Part shown: one piece after another, positions 18,402 through 25,318 of the stretch | Layout of the letters: each line of letters opens with the position of its first letter | Numbering within the stretch: the first letter of the stretch is position 1 | NCBI RefSeq assembly: GCF_010093225.1 | Contig: NZ_PDWM01000011.1 | Location: 1 to 64,000 of the forward strand | Origin: Pseudoxanthomonas koreensis | GTDB taxonomy: Bacteria; Pseudomonadota; Gammaproteobacteria; Xanthomonadales; Xanthomonadaceae | Reading direction: 5' to 3' | DNA: 64,000 nucleotides | Translations under genes and position numbers: made by a program | Notes under the pieces: model-generated | The model's input: only the letters and a program-made list of their open reading frames with translations | Database searches by the model: none | What the model was told of the DNA's origin: nothing

Positions 18402-19067
18402 TCAGCTTTCCAGCAGCCGGCTCGGGTCGCTCAGTTCCAGTTCGCGCAGGACCACGCCGGCCTGGGTGCGGTTGCGCACGCCGAGCCGTTCGAAGATCGC
18501 CGACAGGTGCGCCTTGACCGTGCGTTCCTGCACGTCCAGGCGGTCGGCGATCTGCTTGTTGAGCAGGCCCTGCGCGACCAGGCTGAGCACGCGGAACTGC
18601 TGCGGCGACAGGCTGGCCAGGCGCGCGGCCAGTTCGGTGTCCTGGTGCGAGGACTGCGCGCGTGCCACCGAGGCGCGCAGCGAGGCCGGCAGCCACTGCT
18701 CGCAGGCCAGCACGCTGCGGATCGCCTCGCGCAGTTCGTCCAGGCCCGAGCTCTTGGGCAGGTAGCCGGCAGCGCCGTGGTCCAGCGCGCGGCGGACCAC
18801 GCGCGGGTCGTCGTTGGCCGAGACCACCACCACGGCCACGGCGGGGTACTGCGCGCGGATCGCGGCCAGTCCGGCCAGGCCGTGGTTGCCGGGCATGTGC
18901 AGGTCGAGCAGGACCAGGTCCACGTCCGGCCGCGACTCCAGCGCGGCGAGCACGCCGTCGAGCGATTCGGCTTCCAGCACCTGCAACTGGGCCACGGCAT
19001 CGGCCGCGGCGCCGCGCAGGGCGGCGCGGAACAGCGGATGGTCGTCGGCGATCAGCAGGGTAGGCAT
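18402..19067 (-). CDS. NarL/FixJ-family response regulator (CrbR/ErdR-like)
   Basis: A 221-residue two-domain regulator. The receiver starts MPTLLIADDHPLFRAAL with acidic pocket DD and phospho-acceptor Asp in LVLLDLHMPG, plus Lys in YLPKSSGLDEL. The C-terminal LuxR-type DNA-binding domain has LSPQQFRVLSLVAQGLLNKQIADRL and ERTVKAHLSAIFERLGVRNRTQA (about 150-210). It starts 24 bp after the stop of the 3-hydroxybutyrate dehydrogenase on the same strand, so it is probably co-transcribed with it. Size and class fit the CrbR partners of symporter-type kinases such as the one at 13928. Control of acetate or hydroxybutyrate metabolism is inferred from context. Confidence 0.9.
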   Translation of the reverse strand: MPTLLIADDHPLFRAALRGAAADAVAQLQVLEAESLDGVLAALESRPDVDLVLLDLHMPGNHGLAGLAAIRAQYPAVAVVVVSANDDPRVVRRALDHGAAGYLPKSSGLDELREAIRSVLACEQWLPASLRASVARAQSSHQDTELAARLASLSPQQFRVLSLVAQGLLNKQIADRLDVQERTVKAHLSAIFERLGVRNRTQAGVVLRELELSDPSRLLES

Positions 19068-19091
19068 GGGGCAGGGCGCCCGGTGGTCCGC

Positions 19092-19850
19092 TTACTGCAC
19101 CGTCCAGCCGCCGTCGAGCACCAGGCACTGGCCGGTCATGTTGCGCGCGGCCGCGGAAATCAGGAAGGCGGTGGTGCCGGCCAGCTCGTCCATTTCGATG
19201 AACACGCCCTTGGGCATCGGCTTGAGCATCACCTGGCTGACCACGTCGGCCTCGGAGATGCCGCGGGTGCGGGCCTGGTCGGCGATCTGCCTGTCCACCA
19301 GCGGGGTTTTCACGTAGCTGGGGCACACGGTGTTGATGGTGATGTCGGTGTCGGCCGTTTCCAGCGCCAGCACCTTGGAGAAGCCGACCAGGCCGTGCTT
19401 GGCGGCCACGTAGGCGCTCTTGTACGGGCTGGCCACCAGCGCGTGGATGCTGCCGATGTTGACGATGCGGCCGAAGCCGCGCTCGCGCATGCCCGGCAGC
19501 ACCGCGCGGGTGAGGCGGGCGACGCCGACCAGCATTACCTGGACCAGGAAGTCCCACTTGGCCAGCGGGAATTCCTCCAGCGGCGAGACGTGCTGCAGGC
19601 CGGCGTTGTTGACCAGCACCTCGATCGGGCGCGAGACCGCGGCCAGCGCGGCGGCGACGCTGTCGTCGGAGGTCACGTCCAGGGCCACGGCCTCGGCCGA
19701 TCCGCCGTGGTCGCGGATGGTGGCGGCCACCGCTTCGGCACCGTCCAGCGACAGGTCGCTGACGATGATGTGGTGGCCTTCGGCGGACAGTGCGTGGGCG
19801 ATGCCGGCGCCGATGCCGCTGGCCGCGCCGGTGATGAGGATGCTGCGCAT
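19092..19850 (-). CDS. bdhA: 3-hydroxybutyrate dehydrogenase
   Basis: A 252-residue short-chain dehydrogenase that would oxidise (R)-3-hydroxybutyrate to acetoacetate with NAD. The cofactor loop is TGAASGIGAGIA, NNAG follows near residue 85, and the catalytic set is Ser in NIGSIHALV with Y-x3-K in YVAAKHG. The late motif TINTVCPSYVKTPLVDRQI is characteristic of 3-hydroxybutyrate dehydrogenases rather than of generic SDRs. The C-terminus GQCLVLDGGWTVQ closes the fold. ATG 19850 is chosen because the cofactor strand begins at once (MRSILITGA). The gene precedes the regulator at 18402 and diverges from the oligomer hydrolase gene, so it sits at the centre of PHB breakdown. Confidence 0.93.
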   Translation of the reverse strand: MRSILITGAASGIGAGIAHALSAEGHHIIVSDLSLDGAEAVAATIRDHGGSAEAVALDVTSDDSVAAALAAVSRPIEVLVNNAGLQHVSPLEEFPLAKWDFLVQVMLVGVARLTRAVLPGMRERGFGRIVNIGSIHALVASPYKSAYVAAKHGLVGFSKVLALETADTDITINTVCPSYVKTPLVDRQIADQARTRGISEADVVSQVMLKPMPKGVFIEMDELAGTTAFLISAAARNMTGQCLVLDGGWTVQ

Positions 19851-19915
19851 GGGGGGATCCGGACCTTCGCTGATCTGCAGTGGCCAGCTTAGCAAGCCAT
19901 GCCGTGCCCGGCGTG

Positions 19916-19931
19916 GTACCAAAGTACGATG
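19916..19931 (-). promoter_or_regulatory. Candidate operator GTAC-N4-GTAC in the bdhA/oligomer-hydrolase divergent region
   Basis: GTACCAAAGTACGATG lies in the 135-bp divergent region. GTAC-CAAA-GTAC is dyad-symmetric at its ends. The site is 66 bp upstream of the bdhA ATG and about 55 bp upstream of the hydrolase ATG, so it could serve both. A near copy lies upstream of the GntP permease at 11495. A CrbR-type DNA motif has been published for Pseudomonas, but I cannot quote it reliably here. Confidence 0.5.
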
Positions 19932-19985
19932 ACGCCGCTGCGGGCCGACGGTAGCGTGCGATCATCCCTCAGCCTGGGCCCCGCC

Positions 19986-21851
19986 ATGCGCCGCCAGTCC
20001 CGCCTGCCGCTCCTCCCGCTTCTGATCGGTACCGGCCTGCTCGGCGCCGGCATGCTTGCTGGCTGCGCCAGCACCGGCGAACACGAACGTACCGGAGCCG
20101 CCGCCATCGAGACCGCACCGCAACGCGTTACCGAACATCGCGGCAGCGACGACCTGCTGACCGCCGGCCTGGGCCTGGACGGGCTGCGCGCGATGACGCC
20201 GCCGGCGTTCGCCGATGCGGCCAACCCGACCGCGGCCGAACTGCGTCGGCGCGCGATCTGGAGCAACTGGCGCGGCATCGCCGACCTGTCGCCGGGCGGT
20301 GGCTACGGCACCCTGTACGGCAGCGTGGCCGCGGTGCCCGGCCGCGAGTATTCGGCGCTGGCGCGCCTGCCCGGCGCCAAGCAGCCGCACCGTGTGCTGG
20401 TGCAGGTGCCCGATGCGTTCGATGCGAAGCAGCGCTGCGTGGTGGTGGCGCCGGCTTCCGGTTCGCGCGGCGTGTACGGTGCGATCGCCGTGGCCGCGCC
20501 GTGGGCGCTGCCGCGCGGCTGCGCGGTGGCCTACACCGACAAGGGCGCCGGCAGCGACTATGTCGACCTGGATGCGGGCATCGGCGTGCGCCTGGACGGC
20601 ACGCCGGGGCGACTGGGCGAGGCCGACGACCTGGCCTTTGCGCCGGAGGTGCCGGCCGGGGCGAAGGGCGTGGCATTCAAGCACGCGCACTCGCAGGACA
20701 ATCCGGAAGCGGACTGGGGCCGGCACGTGCGGCAGGCCGCGCAGTTCGCGCTGTCGGCGCTGGACCAGGCCTTCCCGCAATCGGCGCCGTACACCTTCGA
20801 CAACACCCGGGTGATCGCGGTGGGCATCTCCAACGGCGGCGGCGCGGTACTGCGCGCGGCCGAGCTGGAGGGCGACTGGCTCGACGCGGTGGTCGCCGGC
20901 GAGCCGAACGTGCTGGTCGAAGGCCACGGCAGCCGCGCGCTGTACGACTTCTCCACCGAGGCGGCGCTGCTGATGCCGTGCGCGCTGCTGCACCTGCCGG
21001 CCGAGAGCCTGCCGCAGCCGCCGCTGCGTGCGCAGGTCGAACCGCTGTGGCAGGGGCGCTGCGCGATGCTGCAGGCGGCCGGGATGGTGCAGGGCGCCGA
21101 TGTCGCGGCGCAGGCGCGTTCGGCCTACGACCAGATGCGGGCCAGCGGCTGGACCGACGAGGCGCTGCAGGCCGGTGCGCTGAGCGTGGGCTTCGACCTG
21201 TGGCGTTCGGTGGCGGCGACCTATGCGTCGGCCTATGGCCGCCACGGGATCGGCGCGCATCCGTGCGGCTTCGCGTTCTCGGCGCAGAACCCGGATTTCA
21301 GCCCGCGCCCGGCCACGGCGGCCGAGCGCAGCGTGTGGTGGTCCGATGCCGCGGGCATTCCGCCCGGCAATGGCGTGGGCATCGTCGACGCGAAGCTGGC
21401 GCCGCCGGACTTCACCCTGCCGGGACTGCAGTGCCTGCGTGGGTTGTACGCGGGGCAGGGCGCGGCCGCCGACGGCGTGCGTGCCGGGATCGCGGCCACG
21501 CGTGCGGCGATGCCGCGCGCCGGCCTGCCGGTGCTGGTGCTGCATGGCAGCGACGACGGCCTGGTGCCGCCGGCGTTCACCAGTGCGCCGTACGTGGCCG
21601 CGGCGCAGGCCGCCGGCCGCGACCAGGTGCGTTACTGGCAGGTGCGCAACGGCGAGCATTTCGATGCGTTCCTGGCGTTCCCGGCCTACGGGGCGCGCTA
21701 CGCGCCGATGCTGCCGTTCGTCTACGCCGCGCTGGATCGCGTGTCGGCGCACCTGGACGGGCAGGGCGCGCTGCCTGTGGATGCAGTGATCGAAGCGCGC
21801 GGCCGCGGCACCGGCGCGGTCGAAGCCGCCCAGCTGCCGCTGCCGCGCTGA
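19986..21851 (+). CDS. D-(-)-3-hydroxybutyrate oligomer hydrolase, lipoprotein
   Basis: A 621-residue enzyme expected to cut 3-hydroxybutyrate oligomers, products of PHB depolymerases, into monomers. The N-terminus has a lipoprotein signal ending in lipobox LAGC (residues 25-28). The long alpha/beta-hydrolase body matches the 3HB-oligomer hydrolase family throughout: APASGSRGVYGAI, TDKGAG, the nucleophile elbow GISNGGGAV, VLHGSDDGLVPP with the probable catalytic Asp, and NGEHFDAFL with the probable His. ATG 19986 is used because the signal starts there. Lipid anchoring suggests action in the periplasm or at the outer membrane, so external or shed oligomers may be the substrate. It diverges from bdhA, whose enzyme consumes the product. 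Confidence 0.92.
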   Translation: MRRQSRLPLLPLLIGTGLLGAGMLAGCASTGEHERTGAAAIETAPQRVTEHRGSDDLLTAGLGLDGLRAMTPPAFADAANPTAAELRRRAIWSNWRGIADLSPGGGYGTLYGSVAAVPGREYSALARLPGAKQPHRVLVQVPDAFDAKQRCVVVAPASGSRGVYGAIAVAAPWALPRGCAVAYTDKGAGSDYVDLDAGIGVRLDGTPGRLGEADDLAFAPEVPAGAKGVAFKHAHSQDNPEADWGRHVRQAAQFALSALDQAFPQSAPYTFDNTRVIAVGISNGGGAVLRAAELEGDWLDAVVAGEPNVLVEGHGSRALYDFSTEAALLMPCALLHLPAESLPQPPLRAQVEPLWQGRCAMLQAAGMVQGADVAAQARSAYDQMRASGWTDEALQAGALSVGFDLWRSVAATYASAYGRHGIGAHPCGFAFSAQNPDFSPRPATAAERSVWWSDAAGIPPGNGVGIVDAKLAPPDFTLPGLQCLRGLYAGQGAAADGVRAGIAATRAAMPRAGLPVLVLHGSDDGLVPPAFTSAPYVAAAQAAGRDQVRYWQVRNGEHFDAFLAFPAYGARYAPMLPFVYAALDRVSAHLDGQGALPVDAVIEARGRGTGAVEAAQLPLPR

Positions 21852-21908
21852 CGCCCCGGCCCACGCCGGATGGGTATGCTTGGGCCGTTGCCTTCGCCGG
21901 ACGCCCGC

Positions 21909-22523
21909 ATGACCCGACATTTCTCGATGCTGCGCGACTTCCACCTGGCCGACTGGTTCACCCTGGCCAACGCCTTCTGCGGCACCGGCGCAATCTTCGC
22001 CGCGATGCGCTTCCTGCAGGACGGCCACGTCCGCGACCTGCTGCTGGGCATGGCGCTGATCCCGCTGGCCTTCGTCTTCGACGCGCTCGACGGCCGCATC
22101 GCCCGCTGGCGCAAGTCGTCCTCCACCCTGGGCCGCGAACTGGATTCGCTGGCCGACGTGATCTCCTTCGGCGTGGCCCCGGCCGCGCTGGCCTACGCCT
22201 GCGGCATGCAGGGCGGCTGGGACTGGCTGATCCTGTCGTATTTCGTCTGCTGCGGCGTCAGCCGCCTGGCGCGCTACAACGTCACCGCCGAGCAGCTGTC
22301 CGAAGGCGAGGACAAGGTGAAGTACTTCGAAGGCACGCCGATCCCGACCAGCCTGGCGCTGGTGGTGGTGCTGGCGATTGCCGCGGCCACCGGCAACATC
22401 GGCGCGGAACTGTGGTGGGGTCGCTGGCAGCTGGGGCCGTGGCAGCTGCATCCGATGGTGCTGCTGTTCGCCCTGTCCGGATCGCTGATGGTCAGCAAGA
22501 CCCTGCGCATTCCCAAGCCCTGA
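21909..22523 (+). CDS. pssA: CDP-diacylglycerol-serine O-phosphatidyltransferase
   Basis: An integral membrane enzyme (204 aa) that makes phosphatidylserine from CDP-diacylglycerol and serine, the precursor of phosphatidylethanolamine. The CDP-alcohol phosphotransferase signature DG-x2-AR-x8-G-x3-D-x3-D is complete, from FDALDGRIARW to LGRELDSLAD, followed by VISFGVAPA, which is typical of PssA. Several hydrophobic helices flank it. ATG 21909 (MTRHFSML) is the preferred start; an in-frame codon at 21870 would add 13 residues. It lies between two PHB genes in the same direction but has no obvious functional tie to them. Confidence 0.9.
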   Translation: MTRHFSMLRDFHLADWFTLANAFCGTGAIFAAMRFLQDGHVRDLLLGMALIPLAFVFDALDGRIARWRKSSSTLGRELDSLADVISFGVAPAALAYACGMQGGWDWLILSYFVCCGVSRLARYNVTAEQLSEGEDKVKYFEGTPIPTSLALVVVLAIAAATGNIGAELWWGRWQLGPWQLHPMVLLFALSGSLMVSKTLRIPKP

Positions 22524-22574
22524 GGGCGGACGGCTGCGGACGGCGCTAGAATCGGGCGGACAAGGGAGGGCGTC

Positions 22575-24047
22575 ATGATCAAGCCACCGTTTCCGGGCGA
22601 TTTCGACTCGCTGGCCCGGCAGTACTGGGACACCTGGAGCGAGATGCTCGGCCGCAACGGGGGGTTCGATGGCTGGGGCCTTCCCGGTGGCTCCGCCGGC
22701 GGCATGCACAATCCTTTTGCCGGCACGCCATTCGCCGGCAATCCCTTCGCCGCCAGCCTGGCCAGCCTCGGCGGCATGGGAGGCGGCCTGCCGCCGGCGC
22801 TGGCCGGATTCGATCCGGGCGCCTACGAGTGGTACCAGCAGATGCAGCGCCTGGCTGCCGATTTCAGCAACGGCGGCGCCCACGCCGCCGAGATCGCCGC
22901 CGCCTGGCGCGAGATGATGGGCAAGGACGGGGGCCACTCGTTCGCCCGGATGCTGCGCTCGATGCATGGCGGCCTTGCCGGCGGCAGCTGGATGGACCAG
23001 GTGCGGCCGATGCTGGAGGCGATGCTGGGGTCGCTGCGCGAGCAGAGCGCCGAATGGCTGCGCCGCCCGGCGTTCGGCCTGATGCGCGAGCGCCAGGAAC
23101 GCCTGCAGGCGCTGGCGTTGGCCTGGCAGGAGTGGGAGCGCAGCAACGATGCATTCAACCAGTTGCTGGCGCGGGTCGGACAGGACGCGTTCGCCCGCTT
23201 CGAGGTGATGCTCCAGGAGTGCGACGAGCCGGGCAAGCGCCTGGAGTCGGCGCGCGCGCTGTTCGACCTGTGGATCGATGCGGCCGAGGAGGCCTGGGCC
23301 GAACTGGCCTTCACCGAGGAATACCGCCACGCCTACGGCGAGTTGACCAACGCGATGATGCGCCTGCGCCTGGGCCTGCAGCGCGAGGTCGAGGAGTTCG
23401 GCGCGTTGCTAGGCATGCCCGGCCGCACCGAGATCGATGCGCTGGCGCGCAAGGTCGCCGAGCTGGAGCGCGCGCAGCATGCGGCGCGGAGTGCGGCGAA
23501 GGCGGCCACGGCGAAGGTTGCCGCAGCCCCGGCCCCGGCCGCACGCAGGCCAGCTGCTGCGGCGCTTGCGGCCAGGACGGCGGTTGCCGCCGCGCCGGTG
23601 GTTGCCGGGATGGAGCCTGTCGCGGCGCCGGTGGCCAGGCCGGCCAAGGTGGCCAAGACGGGGAAGGCGGGCAAGGAGAAAAGGCCGGCCGTCGCCAGGC
23701 GTGCGCAGGCGGACAAGGCCGCCGCCAAGCCGGCCACGGCTCGCAAGCCCGCGCCCACGCGCAGCACCGCGGTGCGCAAGCCGCCGGCCAGGCCTGCCGC
23801 CGCGCAGGCCGCAACCGCCAACAAGGCGCCCGCGCGCCGCGCACCGGCGCCCAGGACCGCGGCCCGCGCCAAGCCGCAGGCGGCCACTGCCGCCGCACGC
23901 AAGTCCAAGGTCGCCAGGCCCGCCCGTGCGCCGGCAGCCCCGGCCACGGAGAAGGTGGTGTCGATGAAGGACTGGGTCAGCCGCAACCTGCCGGGAATCG
24001 AGCCGCCGGTCGCCCCGGTGCGCCGCGGCAAGTCGGGGAGGAAGTAA
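22575..24047 (+). CDS. phaE: Class III PHA synthase subunit PhaE with histone-H1-like tail
   Basis: PhaE activates PhaC for PHB polymerisation. The protein (490 aa) has a Gly/Met-rich N-terminus, then a helical PhaE region with YEWYQQMQRLAADF, MLGSLREQSAEWL, AWQEWERSNDAFNQLLARVGQ and AYGELTNAMMRLRLGLQ, plus a short coiled coil (DALARKVAELERAQ, about 285-298). From about residue 305 to 458 the sequence is almost only Ala, Lys, Arg, Pro, Thr and Val, like histone H1, AlgP or the phasin PhaF. It ends with a conserved-looking EKVVSMKDWVSRNLPGIEPP. Family PhaE proteins are usually about 350 residues, so the tail is extra. ATG 22575 has a strong AAGGGAGGG site. phaC begins 3 bp after the stop. Confidence 0.9.
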   Translation: MIKPPFPGDFDSLARQYWDTWSEMLGRNGGFDGWGLPGGSAGGMHNPFAGTPFAGNPFAASLASLGGMGGGLPPALAGFDPGAYEWYQQMQRLAADFSNGGAHAAEIAAAWREMMGKDGGHSFARMLRSMHGGLAGGSWMDQVRPMLEAMLGSLREQSAEWLRRPAFGLMRERQERLQALALAWQEWERSNDAFNQLLARVGQDAFARFEVMLQECDEPGKRLESARALFDLWIDAAEEAWAELAFTEEYRHAYGELTNAMMRLRLGLQREVEEFGALLGMPGRTEIDALARKVAELERAQHAARSAAKAATAKVAAAPAPAARRPAAAALAARTAVAAAPVVAGMEPVAAPVARPAKVAKTGKAGKEKRPAVARRAQADKAAAKPATARKPAPTRSTAVRKPPARPAAAQAATANKAPARRAPAPRTAARAKPQAATAAARKSKVARPARAPAAPATEKVVSMKDWVSRNLPGIEPPVAPVRRGKSGRK

Positions 24048-24050
24048 GCC

Positions 24051-25133
24051 ATGCGCGCCGGACCGACGGGACCGCTGCAGTTCAGTCCGCTGGACCTGGC
24101 CCAGGAGGCCTGGAAGTTCCAGCAACGCCTGTCCGAGGGCATGCGTACGCTCGGCCAGCTGCCGCCGGACGTGCACTACGGCGCTACCGAGCGCGAGGAG
24201 GTCTGGCGCGACGGCAAGACCGTGCTGTACCGCTTCGTCGGCGACAAGCCGGCCACCGGGCCGGCGCTGCTGATCGTCTACGCGCTGGTCAACCGCCCGT
24301 ACATGGTCGACCTGCAGCACGACCGCTCGCTGGTGAAGGGCCTGCTGGCGCTGGGCATGGACGTGTACGTGCTGGACTGGGGCTACCCGGACCGCTCCGA
24401 CCGCTACCTGACCCTGGACGACTACATCAACCGCTTCATCGACGGTGCCGTCGACCACCTGGCCGAGGCCACCGGCGGCCCGGTCAACCTGCTGGGCGTG
24501 TGCCAGGGCGGCGCGTTCTCGCTGTGCTATTCGGCGCTGCACCCGGAGAAGGTGCGCAACCTGCTGACCATGGTCACCCCGGTGGATTTCCAGACCGAGG
24601 ACAACATGCTGTCGAGCTGGGTGCGCGACGTGGACGTGGACCTGTTCGTCGACGCGCTGGGCAACGTCCCGGCCGACATGATGAACGCCAGCTACCTGAT
24701 GCTGAAGCCGTTCCGGCTGAACCTGCAGAAATACGTCGGCCTGGTCGACAGCCTGGGCGACGCCAGGGCGGTGGAGGACTTCCTGCGCATGGAGATGTGG
24801 ATCTTCGACTCGCCCGACCAGGCGGGCGAGGCGTTCCGCGACTTCATCAAGCAGTTCTACCAGGGCAACGCCTTCGTCAACGGTACCGCCAGCATCGGCG
24901 GACGCAAGGTGGACCTGGGCTTCGTCGACATGCCGGTGCTGAACATCTACGCCCTGCAGGACCACCTGGTGCCGCCGGACGCTTCGCGTGCCCTGGCCAA
25001 CCTGGTCGGCAGCGACGACTACACCGAGCTGAGCTTCCAGGGCGGCCACATCGGCATCTACGTCTCCAGCCGCGCCCAGCGCGAAGTGCCGGCGGCGATC
25101 CACCGCTGGCTGGCGGCGCGCCAGGGCGGCTGA
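24051..25133 (+). CDS. phaC: Class III poly(3-hydroxyalkanoate) synthase, PhaC subunit
   Basis: This is the polymerising subunit (360 aa), which links 3-hydroxyacyl-CoA units through a cysteine thioester at the granule surface. The lipase-like box is GVCQGG with nucleophile C151. The other catalytic residues are D304 in ALQDHLVPPD and H333 in GGHIGIYV, the normal PhaC triad. The body contains LLIVYALVNRPYMVDLQ and VYVLDWGYPD, characteristic of PhaC. Its length and partner PhaE define class III. The gene begins 3 bp after phaE. A hairpin with a T-run follows at 25233. Confidence 0.96.
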   Translation: MRAGPTGPLQFSPLDLAQEAWKFQQRLSEGMRTLGQLPPDVHYGATEREEVWRDGKTVLYRFVGDKPATGPALLIVYALVNRPYMVDLQHDRSLVKGLLALGMDVYVLDWGYPDRSDRYLTLDDYINRFIDGAVDHLAEATGGPVNLLGVCQGGAFSLCYSALHPEKVRNLLTMVTPVDFQTEDNMLSSWVRDVDVDLFVDALGNVPADMMNASYLMLKPFRLNLQKYVGLVDSLGDARAVEDFLRMEMWIFDSPDQAGEAFRDFIKQFYQGNAFVNGTASIGGRKVDLGFVDMPVLNIYALQDHLVPPDASRALANLVGSDDYTELSFQGGHIGIYVSSRAQREVPAAIHRWLAARQGG

Positions 25134-25232
25134 CCCGGGGCTGCCCGGCCCGCGGGCGGCGGTCGTGGAAGGGATCCATCGCGCACGGCGATGGCGCGTG
25201 GTGGCCGCATGCCGGCGGCACCGCCACCGCGT

Positions 25233-25268
25233 GCGCCAAAGGGCCAATTCGGCCGGCGCGGATTTTTT
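25233..25268 (+). terminator. Rho-independent-type terminator between phaC and the DUF3141 gene
   Basis: GCGCC (25233-25237) pairs with GGCGC (25255-25259) outside an inner GGCC/GGCC pair (25242-25245 with 25251-25254). GG-A and six T bases (25263-25268) follow. It lies 100 bp after phaC and 51 bp before the next ATG, so the downstream genes probably use read-through or their own promoter. Confidence 0.6.
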
Positions 25269-25318
25269 CTAAGCTGGGGGCCGGCACGAGCCATCCTCCC
25301 CCCCACGAGGCACCGGCA

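Noticed and set aside
22829-25318. Giant 1625-residue frame fused ahead of DUF3141
   Set aside because: The left part runs out of frame through phaE and phaC; DUF3141 has its own good start at 25319.
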